From Nonomuraea jiangxiensis (GTDB taxonomy: Bacteria > Actinomycetota > Actinomycetes > Streptosporangiales > Streptosporangiaceae): a stretch of 64,000 nucleotides of DNA. How positions within the stretch are numbered: position 1 is the first letter of the stretch; every line of letters starts with the position of its first letter. Both the position numbers and the translations under genes were made by a program. The DNA lies in NCBI RefSeq assembly GCF_900099965.1, contig NZ_FNDJ01000025.1, positions 26,853 through 90,852 of the forward strand. The letters run 5' to 3'. The notes under the pieces were generated by a model, which saw only the letters and a program-made list of their open reading frames with translations, was not told the origin of the DNA and did not search any database. Positions 16,289 to 25,797 of the stretch are shown here, piece after piece.

Positions 16289-17836
16289 ATGAACCGTCTG
16301 TCCGGCGCGCTGGCCGTCGTGCTCCTCGGGCTGGCCATCGGCTGCTCCGACCCGACCAACACCCCCGCCCGGGTTTCCCCGCACGACGCGATCAACGTCT
16401 ACCTCTACCAGAAGCCGAAGCGCTTCTCCCCGCTGGATCCGCCCAGCGGCCCCGACCAGCAGGTCATGACGCTGATCTTCGACAACCTGCTGGCCGTCGA
16501 CGACTCCTACACCTTCGTCCCGCGCCTGGCCGAGCGCTGGGAGGTGGCCGAGGACCGGATCACCTTCCACCTGCGCCAGGGCCTGAAGTGGAGCGACGGC
16601 ACGCCGTTCACCAGCAGGGACGTGCTGTTCACCTACAAGCTGCTGGCCGACGCGGAAAGCGGCAGCGCGCTGGCGGGCAGGCTGGCCGGAGCCGCCTTCG
16701 AGGCCCCGGACGACACCACGTTCGTGATCAGACCGGCCCGGCCGAACGTCGGCTTCCTCAGCCTGGTCGCCCGGCCGTACGCGTTCATCCTGCCCGAGCA
16801 CGTGCTCGGGCGGGAGCCGGTGGACAGGATCGCGAGCAGCGCCTTCTTCAACCACCCGACGGTCGGCCTGGGCCCGTACACCTTCGTGAGCTACCGGACC
16901 GACCAGTACGTGGAGCTGGCCGCCAACCCGCACTACCGCAAGCCCGTCTCGATCGCCAGGATCTTCCTCAAGCCCATCAGCTCCGACGTGGCGACCGCGC
17001 AACTCGGCACCGGCGAGATGGACCTGGCCCAGATCTCCCCCACCGACCTGCGGACGGTGGCGGCGTTCAAGGGCGTCACCGTCGCGGCGAGGCCGAGCCC
17101 GGGCTTCATCAGGATGGCGGCCGACCTGAGCGACAAGCGCTTCGCCGATCCCCGGATCCGGCGGGCCATGCTGCACGCGATCGACCGCAAGGCCCTGGTC
17201 GCCCAGCTCCTGGCCGGTAGGGGCCGGGTACAGAACTCCTCGTTCGTCACCCCCTGGGCGCTGCCCGGCACCCTGGAGGAATACGCCTACGACCCGGCCA
17301 GGGCCAGGTCGCTGCTGGCCGAGGCGGGCTGGAACCCCGCCGAGAAGGTGACGCTGTCATGGATCCCCGGCCAGCGCGACCGCGACGCGGCGGCCACGGT
17401 GGTGCAGAGCGCGCTGGGCGCGGCGGGCATGACCGTCGAGCTCAAGCAGGTGCAGGCCGCCGAACTGTTGGAATCCTATGAGAAGCGCACGTTCGACCTG
17501 GCGCTCTACGGCGGCGGCAGCTACGCCGCGGACCCCTCCAGCAGCGCCACGACCATCAACTGTGCCGCCTTCTACCCCACCGGGAGCAATGTCAGTAACT
17601 ACTGCGACCCGTCGCTGGACACCCTCACCGCCCAGGCCGACGCCCTCACCGACCGGGAGCAGCGCGCCAAGCTCTACCAGGAGGCCGCGCGCAGGGACAA
17701 CGCCCAGGTCCCCTACCTGTGGCTGTACAACCCCGACACCCTGTGGGCCACCAGCTCGCGGCTGCGCGGCTTCAAGCCCAGCGGCGACTTCACCACCGGC
17801 TTCTGGAACGCCGACGAGTGGACCGTGGCCGGCTGA
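16289..17836 (+). CDS. ABC importer substrate-binding lipoprotein (SBP family 5)
   Basis: The 515-residue protein starts at an ATG four bases after GGGAGG. Residues 1-17 form a lipoprotein signal (LSGALAVVLLGLAIGC), so it is tethered outside the membrane. The mature part has the peptide/nickel-binding family layout: FDNLLAVDDSYTFVPRLAER, LRQGLKWSDGTPFTSRDVLF (family signature, about residues 98-117) and RRAMLHAIDRKALVAQLLAG. It is the first gene of a five-gene operon with two permeases and two ATPases and delivers the ligand to them. Ligands of this family range from peptides to metals and plant compounds; none can be assigned here. Its stop overlaps the next ATG. Confidence 0.92.
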   Translation: MNRLSGALAVVLLGLAIGCSDPTNTPARVSPHDAINVYLYQKPKRFSPLDPPSGPDQQVMTLIFDNLLAVDDSYTFVPRLAERWEVAEDRITFHLRQGLKWSDGTPFTSRDVLFTYKLLADAESGSALAGRLAGAAFEAPDDTTFVIRPARPNVGFLSLVARPYAFILPEHVLGREPVDRIASSAFFNHPTVGLGPYTFVSYRTDQYVELAANPHYRKPVSIARIFLKPISSDVATAQLGTGEMDLAQISPTDLRTVAAFKGVTVAARPSPGFIRMAADLSDKRFADPRIRRAMLHAIDRKALVAQLLAGRGRVQNSSFVTPWALPGTLEEYAYDPARARSLLAEAGWNPAEKVTLSWIPGQRDRDAAATVVQSALGAAGMTVELKQVQAAELLESYEKRTFDLALYGGGSYAADPSSSATTINCAAFYPTGSNVSNYCDPSLDTLTAQADALTDREQRAKLYQEAARRDNAQVPYLWLYNPDTLWATSSRLRGFKPSGDFTTGFWNADEWTVAG

Positions 17837-18795
17837 TGCTCGCCTACCTCGTGCGCCGGCTCCTGAGCAACGCCGCCGTCTTTCTGCTCATCAGCGTCGG
17901 CGTGTTCCTCCTGGTCCGGGCCGTTCCCGGCGACCCGGTCCGGATGATGGTCAACCCCGAGCACCTGGCCGCGGGCGGCCCGGCGTTCGCCGCCGCCAAA
18001 CGCACCGAACTCGGCCTGGACCAGCCGGTCCTGGTCCGATACGGCATCTGGCTGCGTGACGCGCTGGGCGGCGACCTCGGTTACTCCTTCGTCAGCCGCC
18101 GCCCGGTGGCCGAGGTGCTCGGCGAGCGCATGGGGCCCACCGTGCTGCTCATGAGCACCGCCCTGGCGATCGGCCTGACGCTGGCGGTGGCGGCGGGCAC
18201 GCTGGCCGCTGTCCGGCGCAACACCGCGATCGACTACGCCACCACCGTCGCCGGCCTCGGCGCGATCTCGGTGCCCAGCTTCTTCCTGGGCATCGCCGCG
18301 ATCTACCTCTTCTCGCTGAGGCTCGGCTGGGTGCCGTCCTCCGGCATGTCCACCCCGGGCGACGGCGGCGGCGCCGACATCCTGGCCCACCTGGTGCTGC
18401 CCGCGGCCGTCCTCGGGCTGTCCATCGCCGGGCCGTTCACCCGGTACGTGCGGGCCGGGCTGCTGGCGGAGCTCGGCGCCGACTACGTGCGCACGGCGGA
18501 GGCCAAGGGCGCCGGTCCTGGCCGGGTGCTGATACGGCACGCGCTACGCAACGCGCTGATCCCGCTCATCACCGTCGTGATGATCTACATCCCGCAGCTG
18601 CTGGCCGGGGCGGTCGCCCTGGAGCAGGTGTTCGCCTGGCCGGGCATGGGGCAGCTCGCCGTCAGCTCGATCGGGCAGCTCGACCATCCGGTGGTGATCG
18701 GGTTCGCGATGTTCGTCGCGGTGCTCGTACTGGTCTGCAACCTCGCCGCCGACCTGCTCTACGCGGTGGCCGACCCGAGGATCGGCCTGTCATGA
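17836..18795 (+). CDS. ABC importer permease, DppB/OppB type
   Basis: The 319-residue permease has six membrane segments and begins [20 protein letters not shown] with [17 protein letters not shown], the usual OppB opening. The cytoplasmic coupling loop [20 protein letters not shown] lies at about residues 219-238. Its ATG shares one base with the stop of the binding-protein gene and its stop overlaps the next ATG. It forms the channel together with the product of 18792. Confidence 0.92.
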   Translation: MLAYLVRRLLSNAAVFLLISVGVFLLVRAVPGDPVRMMVNPEHLAAGGPAFAAAKRTELGLDQPVLVRYGIWLRDALGGDLGYSFVSRRPVAEVLGERMGPTVLLMSTALAIGLTLAVAAGTLAAVRRNTAIDYATTVAGLGAISVPSFFLGIAAIYLFSLRLGWVPSSGMSTPGDGGGADILAHLVLPAAVLGLSIAGPFTRYVRAGLLAELGADYVRTAEAKGAGPGRVLIRHALRNALIPLITVVMIYIPQLLAGAVALEQVFAWPGMGQLAVSSIGQLDHPVVIGFAMFVAVLVLVCNLAADLLYAVADPRIGLS

Positions 18796-19652
18796 GCACG
18801 GCCCTCTCCCCCGCCGCGCTGGCCGCCCGGCGCTTCCTGGGCAACCGCCTGGCACTGGCCGGGGCCGTGTTCCTCACCGCCGCCGGCGTGCTGGCGCTGG
18901 CCGCGCCGCTGGTGGCCGGGCACGACCCGAACGCGGTGGACCTGGCCGCCTTCCGCGAGCCGCCGTCGGCGGCGCACCTGCTCGGCACCGACTCCACCGG
19001 GCGCGACGTGTTCGCCAGGCTTCTGCACGCCGGCCGGATCTCGCTGCTGGTCGGCCTGCTGTCGTCGCTGGCGGCACTCGCCGTCGGCACGCTGCTCGGC
19101 GCCCTGGCCGGAGTGTTCGGCGGAGCGGTCGACGCCGTCGTCATGCGCGCCGCCGACGTGGTGCTCTCCTTCCCGTCGCTGGTCGTCATCGTCGTGCTGG
19201 CGGGCGTGCTGGGGCCGAGCACCGCGATGCTCGTACTCGTCTTCGCCGCGGGCAACTGGCCGACCGCCTGCCGCGTGGTGCGCGGGCTGACGTTGTCGCT
19301 GCGCGAGCAGGAATACGTCCAGGCGGCGCGTGCCTTCGGCGCCGGGCGGGCGGCGTTGATCGGCCGGCACGTGCTGCCCGCCGTCCTGTCGCAGGTCGCG
19401 GTGGTCGGCACACTCCTGGTGGCACAGATGATCCTGCTGGAGGCGGTGCTCTCCTTCCTCGGCCTCGGCGTGCAGCCGCCGCGGGCCAGCTGGGGCACCA
19501 TGCTGACCGACGCCCAGAACCTCACCCTCCTCCAGACGATGCCATGGTTGTGGCTGCCGCCCGGCCTGGCCATCGCGCTCACCGTCCTGGCCGTGAACTT
19601 CGTCGGCGACGGCCTGCGCGACGCCGTGGACCCGAAGGGGACCCGCCGATGA
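18792..19652 (+). CDS. ABC importer permease, DppC/OppC type
   Basis: The 286-residue protein has the OppC-type opening (one helix, then the [20 protein letters not shown] motif at about residues 64-83) and six membrane segments in all. Its coupling loop [20 protein letters not shown] is at about residues 176-195. ATGA overlaps join it to both neighbours. It pairs with the OppB-type permease. Confidence 0.92.
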   Translation: MSTALSPAALAARRFLGNRLALAGAVFLTAAGVLALAAPLVAGHDPNAVDLAAFREPPSAAHLLGTDSTGRDVFARLLHAGRISLLVGLLSSLAALAVGTLLGALAGVFGGAVDAVVMRAADVVLSFPSLVVIVVLAGVLGPSTAMLVLVFAAGNWPTACRVVRGLTLSLREQEYVQAARAFGAGRAALIGRHVLPAVLSQVAVVGTLLVAQMILLEAVLSFLGLGVQPPRASWGTMLTDAQNLTLLQTMPWLWLPPGLAIALTVLAVNFVGDGLRDAVDPKGTRR

Positions 19653-20629
19653 CGCCACTGCTCGCCGTGGACGATCTCGCGGTCGAGTTCCGCACGCGGG
19701 ACGGCGTGGTGCGCGCCGTCGACGGGGTCAGCCTGGAGGTGGGGCGGGGCGAGATCCTCGGCGTGGTGGGTGAGTCCGGCTCGGGCAAGAGCGTCACCGC
19801 GATGTCGGTGCTCGGCCTGCTCCGGCCGCCGGGCCGGGTGGTGGGCGGCAGCGTCCGCTTCGACGGCGAGGACCTGCTGGCGCTGCCCGAGCGCCGGCTG
19901 CGCCGGATCCGAGGCCGCCGCATCGCGATGATCTTCCAGGACCCGATGACGGCGCTCAACCCGGTCGTCCCGGTCGGCGCCCAGATCGCCGAGGCCGTCA
20001 GGCTGCACCAACCGCGCCTCGGCCGGGCCGCCGTGCGGGCGCGCGTGCTGGAGCTGCTGACCCGCGTCGGCATCCCCGACCCCGCCGGCCGGTACGGCCG
20101 CCACCCCCACGAGTACTCCGGCGGCATGCGCCAGCGCGCGTTGATCGCCATGGCCCTGGCCAACCGGCCCGATCTGCTCATCGCCGACGAGCCGACGACC
20201 GCGCTGGACGTCACCGTCCAGGCCCAGGTGCTCAGCCTGCTCGACACGGCCAGACGGGAGGCCGGCGCGGCGGCGCTGCTCATCACCCACGACCTGGGCG
20301 TGATCGCCGAGCTGGCCGACCGGGTCGCGGTCATGTACGCGGGCCGCGTCGTCGAGCAAGGCGACGTGCACCAGGTCTTCGCCACGCCCCGCCACCCCTA
20401 CACGCGCGGCCTGCTGTCCAGCCGGCCTGGCCTGGACCCGGCGACGGGAGACCTGGTGCCGATCCCGGGCAGCCCGCCTGACCTGCTGGCGCCGCCGCCC
20501 GGCTGCGCCTTCGAGCCGCGCTGCGTGCTGGGCGCCGGCCGCGACGCCTGCCGGGCGGCCCGTCCCGAGCCGGTCGTGGTGGCCGGCGGTCACCTGTCGG
20601 CCTGTCACTTCCCGGAGGAGGCGGCGTGA
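19649..20629 (+). CDS. ABC importer ATPase, DppD/OppD type
   Basis: This 326-residue ATPase has Walker A GESGSGKS at residues 41-48, signature YSGGMRQRA near 155, Walker B LLIADEP near 177, H-loop ITHDLGV, and the OppD/F C-terminal Cys-containing domain (CAFEPRC ... CRAARPE ... CHFPEE) that usually binds an iron-sulfur cluster in this subfamily. It overlaps both neighbouring genes (ATGA, GTGA). It energises the importer as one half of an ATPase pair. Confidence 0.92.
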   Translation: MTPLLAVDDLAVEFRTRDGVVRAVDGVSLEVGRGEILGVVGESGSGKSVTAMSVLGLLRPPGRVVGGSVRFDGEDLLALPERRLRRIRGRRIAMIFQDPMTALNPVVPVGAQIAEAVRLHQPRLGRAAVRARVLELLTRVGIPDPAGRYGRHPHEYSGGMRQRALIAMALANRPDLLIADEPTTALDVTVQAQVLSLLDTARREAGAAALLITHDLGVIAELADRVAVMYAGRVVEQGDVHQVFATPRHPYTRGLLSSRPGLDPATGDLVPIPGSPPDLLAPPPGCAFEPRCVLGAGRDACRAARPEPVVVAGGHLSACHFPEEAA

Positions 20630-21597
20630 GCGCACCCGTACTGGCCGTCGAGGGCCTGGTCAAGCACTTCCCGATCCGTACGGGGGTGCTGGGCGGGCGG
20701 GCCGGGGCGGTCCGGGCCGTGGACGGGGTGGACCTGGCCCTGCACGCCGGCCGTACCCTCGGGCTGGTCGGCGAGTCCGGCTGCGGCAAGACCACCACGG
20801 GCCGGCTCGTCGTGCGCCTGGCCGAGCCCACCTCCGGCCGCATCCTGTACGGCGGGCGCGACCTGGCCGCGATGTCGCCCGCCGAGCTCCGCCCGCTGCG
20901 TGGCGAGATCCAGATCGTCTTCCAGGACCCGTACTCGTCGCTGTCGCCGAGGCTGACCGTGCACGAGATCGTCGCCGAGCCGCTGCGGATCCAGGGCCGC
21001 TACCGCGACGGCGGCCGGGAGCGGGTCGGCGAGCTGCTGGAGCTGGTGGGCCTGTCGCCCGGGCACGCCAACCGCTATCCGCACGAGTTCTCCGGCGGCC
21101 AGCGCCAGCGCGTCGGCCTCGCCAGGGCGCTGGCGCTCAACCCGCGCGTGCTGGTGCTGGACGAGCCCGTCTCGGCGCTGGACGTCTCGATCCAGGCGCA
21201 GGTGGTCAACCAGCTCGCCCGCCTGCAGCGCGAGCTGGGCCTGGCCTACCTGTTCATCTCGCATGACCTGTCGGTGGTGCGGCATCTGTGCGACCGGGTG
21301 GCGATCATGTATGTGGGGCGGATCGTGGAGGAGGGCGAGCGGGCGGAGATCTTCGCCCGGCCTGCCCACCCCTACACCAAGGCCCTGATTTCGGCCGTGC
21401 CGATCTCCCATCCGGCGCAGCGCGGCGCGAGGAGGCGGATCGTGCTCGCCGGTGACGTGCCCAGCCCGGCGGACCCGCCGTCGGGCTGCCGCTTCCGTAC
21501 GCGGTGCTGGAAGGCGCGGGAGCGATGCGCCGCCGAAGAGCCGGCGCTGACCGGCGCGGGGCACCGCGTCGCCTGCCATTTCCCCGAGCCGGGATGA
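20626..21597 (+). CDS. ABC importer ATPase, DppF/OppF type
   Basis: The 323-residue second ATPase has Walker [10 protein letters not shown] at about residues 48-56, signature [15 protein letters not shown] near 155, Walker B LVLDEP near 175 and the C-terminal CRFRTRC ... CAAEEP ... CHFPEPG region. The GTG start overlaps the stop of the OppD-type gene. It closes the operon; about 95 bases later lies the end of a broken IS701-type copy. Confidence 0.92.
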   Translation: MSAPVLAVEGLVKHFPIRTGVLGGRAGAVRAVDGVDLALHAGRTLGLVGESGCGKTTTGRLVVRLAEPTSGRILYGGRDLAAMSPAELRPLRGEIQIVFQDPYSSLSPRLTVHEIVAEPLRIQGRYRDGGRERVGELLELVGLSPGHANRYPHEFSGGQRQRVGLARALALNPRVLVLDEPVSALDVSIQAQVVNQLARLQRELGLAYLFISHDLSVVRHLCDRVAIMYVGRIVEEGERAEIFARPAHPYTKALISAVPISHPAQRGARRRIVLAGDVPSPADPPSGCRFRTRCWKARERCAAEEPALTGAGHRVACHFPEPG

Positions 21598-21691
21598 CGG
21601 CCTCGCGTGAGCGTAAAACGTACGGCGACCTGCGGCGGTCTTCGGCCTCACCGAGTTCCGCAGCTCGCGACGGCCCCGCGGCTGGGGCGAG

Positions 21692-22296
21692 TACTCCAGT
21701 GACACTTTGCGATCATGGTTGGCATCTGCGCTGGTATTGGCAGTGTCAAGCGGTGGCTTGGTGACGGCCGCGCCAGTCTGACCAGCGCATGATGGCTGTG
21801 ACCGTGTGAGCTGTGGTCAGCACGAGCGCGGCCAGTAACCGGCGGATCTCGGGTAGCGCCAGCGGGATGCGGTCGTTGTCGGTGTTGGGCGGCTGGGCGG
21901 CGGCGACCGCGGTCAGGAGGGCCAAGGCGAGCATGGCCAAGGTGACGTGCCGGTGCCAGGCCGTCCAGCCGCGCACCTGGTAGTGGTCCGACCCGGCCTG
22001 GCCCTTGGCGGCTTGGAAGGACTTCTCCACCGCCCAGCGGATTCCAGCGATCTTGACCAGGGTCATCAGGGGCTGCGGAGTGGGGGGCGTAGCAGCGGTT
22101 GAACGCCGGCTCGCCGGTGGACAGGTTGCGCCGGATCAGCAGCCACCGATACCCCGGCGTCTCGTCCGTCTCGCTCTGGTCGATGCGCGCCCAGGCATAC
22201 CAGCGCTGTCCCTTGGCGCCCTGACCGGCTCGATAGTGGTGCCAGTGCCGATCGGCCACCCTTGCTGCGACCTCGGCCGCGCTGATCTGGACACCC
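21692..22296 (-). mobile_element. IS701-family element, truncated copy 1
   Basis: The 3' third of an IS701-type transposase is present on the minus strand, from GVQISAAEVAARVADRHWHH to the terminal repeat TACTCCAGTGACACTTTGCG at 21692. A run of six C near 22085 shifts the frame between CYAPHS and TLVKIAGIRWAVEKSFQAAK. The 5' two thirds and left end are absent; homology stops near 22296. It matches copy 2 (22923-24326) in inverted orientation but has diverged at many positions, so the two are not recent duplicates of each other. Confidence 0.85.
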
Positions 22297-22378
22297 TCTC
22301 ATGATCCGGTGCTCGGGTACGTGGTACGGAGGATGGCCATGATGCGGCGGACATCACTTGTCGAGCGAGGCCATCGGG

Positions 22379-22879
22379 CTACCGTTCCGTATCCGACGCA
22401 GACGCCAACCAGCGGAGCAGGCTAACGGCCGCAGCGACTGCGAGGACGAGACGTACCGCATTGGCTGCTTCCCACATCACGACCGCGGTATGTACTTCAA
22501 CCATGCTCGCCGCAGGATCGCGGAACGTCGGGTTAACAGCGCTGACCATGATCCCCGTGCCAGCCGCCGCGATGGTGACGAGGACAGCGGTCCGCAGCAC
22601 GGCACGTCGAGAGCCCGGATCCTGGTAAACGCGAATGACCAGCGTCCAGGCGAGCACGAGCAGAGCGACGCCGGCGGGCACGAAATAGAACACGGGGCTG
22701 CCCAGAACGAATTCGCCGGGGAGCGACCCGGGCGGCAGGCGCCACAGTAATGGCATCAGTACAATCGCCTCGTAAAGATTGCCGAACCCCCACCAGGCGA
22801 TCAACACAAGCACCGCGCCAGCGTGTCGGCGGTATCGGCGCGTCAGGGAACCGACGCCGGACTGGTGTACGGACTCCAC
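22379..22879 (-). CDS. Hypothetical four-helix membrane protein
   Basis: A GTG start six bases after AAGGAGG gives 166 residues. Four hydrophobic segments are visible: LVLIAWWGFGNLYEAIVLMP (about 23-45), VFYFVPAGVALLVLAWTLVI (62-83), LRTAVLVTIAAAGTGIMVSA (93-115) and VMWEAANAVRLVLAVAAAVS (132-157). I do not recognise the family. It sits between two inverted, broken IS701 copies, so it may have been carried or trapped by them. The strong ribosome site argues that it is expressed. Confidence 0.75.
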   Translation of the reverse strand: MESVHQSGVGSLTRRYRRHAGAVLVLIAWWGFGNLYEAIVLMPLLWRLPPGSLPGEFVLGSPVFYFVPAGVALLVLAWTLVIRVYQDPGSRRAVLRTAVLVTIAAAGTGIMVSAVNPTFRDPAASMVEVHTAVVMWEAANAVRLVLAVAAAVSLLRWLASASDTER

Positions 22880-22922
22880 GAAGTCCTCCTTTTAAGGGTT
22901 CCCGCTTCTTGGTTTCACCTAA

Positions 22923-24326
22923 TACTCCAGTGACACTTCGCGATCTTGAGGCGTTGGGGTCACATGGCGACGGCCACCGCGTGATCATTCGGAGTTTGTG
23001 AAGACAACAAAAGACCGTGCGGTGGCCGCGAGCCACAGCGTAGACCCTGACGGCTGGATGGTCATCTTCAACGAGTTGATGGCCCGGATCGCCGGCCGGT
23101 TCGGCCGTGTCGAACCACGCCGTGCGGCTGGCGCATAGGTGCGTGGACTGCTGGCCGACATCGACCGCAAGAACTGCTGGAACCTGGCCGAACACGCCGG
23201 ACTGCTCGGGCCGCAGTCCCTGCAGCGGCTGCTGCGCACCGCCCGCTGGGACGCCGACGCGGTCCGCGATGACGTCCGGGATTTCGTCGTCGACCGGCTC
23301 GGCCCCGGCGGCGTGCTCATCGCCGATGAGACCGGGTTCGTCAAGAAGGGCACCGGCTCGGCCGGAGTACAGCGGCAATACAGCGGCACCGCAGGCCGGA
23401 TCGAGAACTGCCAGATCGGGGTGTTCCTGGCCTACGCCACCCCGGCCGGGCGGGCCCTGCTGGACCGGCGGCTCTACCTGCCCCAGCACACCTGGCCGGC
23501 CGACCCCGACCGCTGCCACGCCGCCGGTGTCCCGGACGAGGCCGCCTTCGCCACCAAGCCCGCCCTGGCCACCGCCATGGTGCTGGCCGCGCTGAAGACC
23601 GGCATGCCCGCCCGCTGGATGACCGGGGACGAGGTCTACGGCCAAGACCCACGCCTGCGCGCCGCCCTGGAAGACCATCGGATGGGGTACGTGCCGGCCA
23701 TCGCGGGCAATCGACGCATCGAACTCGAAGGTGTCCAGGGGAGCGCGGCCGAGGTCGCCACGCGCGTGGCCGATCGCCACTGGCACCGCTACCACGCCGG
23801 CCAAGGCGCCAAGGGCCCGCGCTGGTACGCCTGGGCCTGGGCCCGCATCGACGAACGCGACGCCGACGGTATCGGTGGCTACTGATCCGCCGTCACCTGA
23901 CCACCGGCGAGCTGGCGTTTCACCGCTGCTACGCGCCCACCCGGCAGCCGCTGATGGTCCTGGTCAAGATCGCCGGGATCCGGTGGGCGGTGGAGGAGTC
24001 CTTCCAGGCTGCCAAGGGCGAGGTCGGTCTGGACCACTACCAGGTGCGCGGCTGGACGGCCTGGCACCGGCACTTTACCCTGGCCATGCTCGCCCTGGCC
24101 CTGCTGGCGGCAATCGCCGCCGCCCAGCCACCCAGTGCACAGGCCCACATCCGGCTGACCGTGCCCGAGATCCGTCGGCTGTTCGCCGCACTCATGCTGA
24201 CCCAGCACCGCTCCATCACCGACGTTCTGTGCTGGTCACACTGGCGCCGACGCCACCAGGCCACGGCCCCGACAATGCCACTACCAGCGCAGATCCGAAC
24301 CATGATCGCGAAGTGTCACTGGAGTA
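22923..24326 (+). mobile_element. IS701-family element, full-length copy 2
   Basis: Perfect 23-base terminal inverted repeats (starting TACTCCAGTGACACTTCGCG) bound a 1404-base element. Flanking CTAA (left) and CTAG (right) fit a 4-base target duplication with one change. The repeat similarity even extends seven bases outward with one mismatch. The single transposase gene it carries is broken twice, so the copy cannot move by itself. Confidence 0.9.
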
Positions 24327-24334
24327 CTAGGTGA
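22998..24334 (+). pseudogene. IS701-family transposase, broken by a stop and a frameshift
   Basis: From GTG 22998 the frame reads DGWMVIFNELMARIAGRFGR to a TAG at 23136, continues in the same frame from GTG 23139 (VRGLLADIDRKNCWNLAEHA) and meets a frameshift near 23870, after which LLIRRHLTTGELAFHRCYAP and VKIAGIRWAVEESFQAAKGE follow. The three acidic catalytic positions are all present: LIADETGF, TGDEVYG and EESFQ. Its stop lies just beyond the right terminal repeat. Confidence 0.85.
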
Positions 24335-24372
24335 GGACCGTAGCCATTCGTGACCGATGATCGGGCGGCACG

Positions 24373-24452
24373 TGCGCGAGGACGGAGTCGAACCGCCACA
24401 GCCGAAGCGTCCGGTTTACAGCCGGGTGGGCTCTCCCGTGCCCAGCTCGCGC
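24373..24452 (-). tRNA. tRNA-Tyr (anticodon GTA), atypical sequence
   Basis: Read on the minus strand: a 7-base acceptor stem GCGCGAG/CTCGCGC, D-stem GGGC/GCCC, anticodon loop CTGTAAA (GTA), a variable arm with a GC-TTCG-GC mini-hairpin as expected for the class II tRNA-Tyr, T-arm GGCGG-TTCGACT-CCGTC, discriminator A. The anticodon stem has four pairs plus a C/A mismatch. No CCA is encoded. The body differs from the housekeeping actinobacterial tRNA-Tyr as I remember it, so this may be a phage- or plasmid-type copy. Confidence 0.75.
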
Positions 24453-24475
24453 GTGGTGATCTTGCTACGGGTCGG

Positions 24476-24551
24476 CGGCTCCAGCAGGACTCGAACCTGC
24501 ACCAGACCCGGCTTCGTAGGCCGGCGCTCTGTCCCATTGAGCTATGGAGCC
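24476..24551 (-). tRNA. tRNA-Arg (anticodon ACG), atypical sequence
   Basis: Minus strand: acceptor GGCTCCA/TGGAGCC, D-stem GCTC/GAGC, anticodon stem CCGGC/GCCGG around loop CTACGAA (ACG), T-stem GCAGG/CCTGC around TTCGAGT, discriminator G. It precedes the tRNA-Tyr by 23 bases, so the two form a small tandem array. Just upstream (about 24560-24590) a T-arm-like run without a matching stem may be a third, decayed tRNA. Sequence differs from usual actinobacterial tRNA-Arg, suggesting an accessory origin. Confidence 0.8.
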
Positions 24552-24663
24552 TTCGTACGTCCGGCAGGACTCGAACTCCCTCCTGTCGGCCGGCTTGCGC
24601 GGCGAAATGCGGCCTGAACGCATGCGCATTTCACGTCTCGACAATTCAGGCGGGCAGAAGAAA

Positions 24664-24689
24664 GGCCGCCAGGTGCGTTCCTGGCGGCC
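24664..24689 (-). terminator. Intrinsic terminator after the 31-codon gene
   Basis: A perfect 10-base stem (GGCCGCCAGG / CCTGGCGGCC) with a 6-base loop is followed on the minus strand by TTTCTT. It lies 21 bases beyond the stop of the small gene at 24711. Confidence 0.8.
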
Positions 24690-24710
24690 TCGGAATTCTC
24701 CGGCGAGGGC

Positions 24711-24806
24711 TTATCCGGTGGCCGCCCAGGTGCGCGCGTAGCCGCCACGCAGCGCGAGACGGCGATAGCGGCGCAGTCCCAGTGCGAAGGCGGATGCGTG
24801 GCCCAC
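24711..24806 (-). CDS. Small basic protein gene (31 residues)
   Basis: A GTG at 24806 lies six bases after GAGGGAG and opens VGHASAFALGLRRYRRLALR then GGYARTWAATG with a TAA. The product has a short hydrophobic start and a strongly basic middle (RRYRR). A strong ribosome site, a compact frame and an intrinsic terminator directly behind it all support a real short transcript. A second frame starting at GTG 24812 also exists and cannot be excluded. It could be a small membrane-active protein or a leader peptide; no homologue comes to mind. Confidence 0.5.
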   Translation of the reverse strand: MGHASAFALGLRRYRRLALRGGYARTWAATG

Positions 24807-24842
24807 GGGTCACTCCCTCGTAAGAACGTATTCGGAATATTT

Positions 24843-24854
24843 CCTGATATCAGG
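24843..24854. promoter_or_regulatory. 12-base palindrome upstream of the small gene
   Basis: CCTGATATCAGG is a perfect palindrome 37 bases upstream of the GTG at 24806 within an AT-rich block, a plausible operator or promoter element. It lies between two minus-strand genes. Confidence 0.45.
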
Positions 24855-24927
24855 ATAACCGCGGCATTCGGGGAACGCCACTTCATTTTTTTCGACCGCT
24901 TCGCCCTCCCCACACCGCCCAGGACCG

Positions 24928-25569
24928 TCAGTCGGCGAGGTAGGAGATCGAGCGGACCTCGTAGCCGGTGGTCGTGGAGCCGCGTACGTGCATCAGCATC
25001 GCACCGCCCTCGTACGAGTAGGCGCACGAGTAGCCCTGCGACTCCTTGGTGCAGCCCTGGAAGAAGTGGGTGACGCCGCGCGGGTCGTACTTGACCCTGA
25101 ACAGCTTCTGCACGGTGGCGGAGGTGGCGACTTCGAGACCGCCGTACCTGTCGCCCCGCTTCCAGGCGGCGAAGAGGTGCTTGGCCACGGTGGACGGCCT
25201 GGTGATGTGCCGCGACAGGTAGACCTTGGTGACCTTCGAGCCGGTCACCACCATCGCGATGCCGTCGAGCCCGCCAGGCACGCGCACGCTGGTGTGCACG
25301 AACCGGCACACGTTGCCGGAGCAACCGTCGAAGCGGTCGGGCGCGCGGTAGACGTAGGTGAAGATCGTCTTGACCGCGGCGGGGGTGGCCGCCTTCGCGG
25401 CGGCCGTACGGTCGGCGGCCAGCCAGGCGCGGAACAGCTTGGTCGCCACCTTGCCGGGGGCGGGGGCTCCGGCCGAGGCGGGAGCGGCGAAGGCGGGGCC
25501 GGTGGAGGCGAGCGTGAGCGTCGCGGCCGCGGTGAGGGCGGCGGCGCCGAGGACCAGTCGTCTGAACAC
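24928..25569 (-). CDS. Secreted protein with two tandem copies of one domain
   Basis: The 213-residue product has a Sec signal peptide (about residues 1-29, ending GPAFA). Two halves of about 85 residues are visibly related: KVATKLFRAWLAADRTAAAK ... FDGCSGNVCRFVHTSV and TVAKHLFAAWKRGDRYGGLE ... FFQGCTKESQGYSCAYS. Each copy has a Cys pair, probably one disulfide each. The GTG start at 25569 places a normal positively charged n-region. Domains of this kind (a helix pair, then a beta-sheet with a Cys loop) recur in secreted actinobacterial proteins of unknown function. Confidence 0.8.
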   Translation of the reverse strand: MFRRLVLGAAALTAAATLTLASTGPAFAAPASAGAPAPGKVATKLFRAWLAADRTAAAKAATPAAVKTIFTYVYRAPDRFDGCSGNVCRFVHTSVRVPGGLDGIAMVVTGSKVTKVYLSRHITRPSTVAKHLFAAWKRGDRYGGLEVATSATVQKLFRVKYDPRGVTHFFQGCTKESQGYSCAYSYEGGAMLMHVRGSTTTGYEVRSISYLAD

Positions 25570-25797
25570 GCTGCGACGCTAAGGGCGGCGTCTTGCGCAG
25601 GGATTGATCCTGGCTTGCAGTGTTCCGGGCGGATTGCCGCGGGTTGCGATCACCCGGCTGGAACGCGCTGACGACGCGGCTCAGCACGGCATGGAGTCCG
25701 GCGGGCTCGTCCTCTCCCCGATCAGCGCCGCCGCCCGGCGCTCCACTGGCCGCACGCCTGTCGCCCCGGCCGGCCCCTGGCCGCCCGGTCGCGCTTC

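Noticed and set aside
18662-20635. A 657-codon minus-strand frame across the ABC importer ATPase genes
   Set aside because: Arg/Ala/Pro-rich shadow of the plus-strand operon, which has full ABC motifs and coupled starts.
24555-24600. A third tRNA gene
   Set aside because: Only a T-arm-like run is present; acceptor and anticodon stems cannot be formed.
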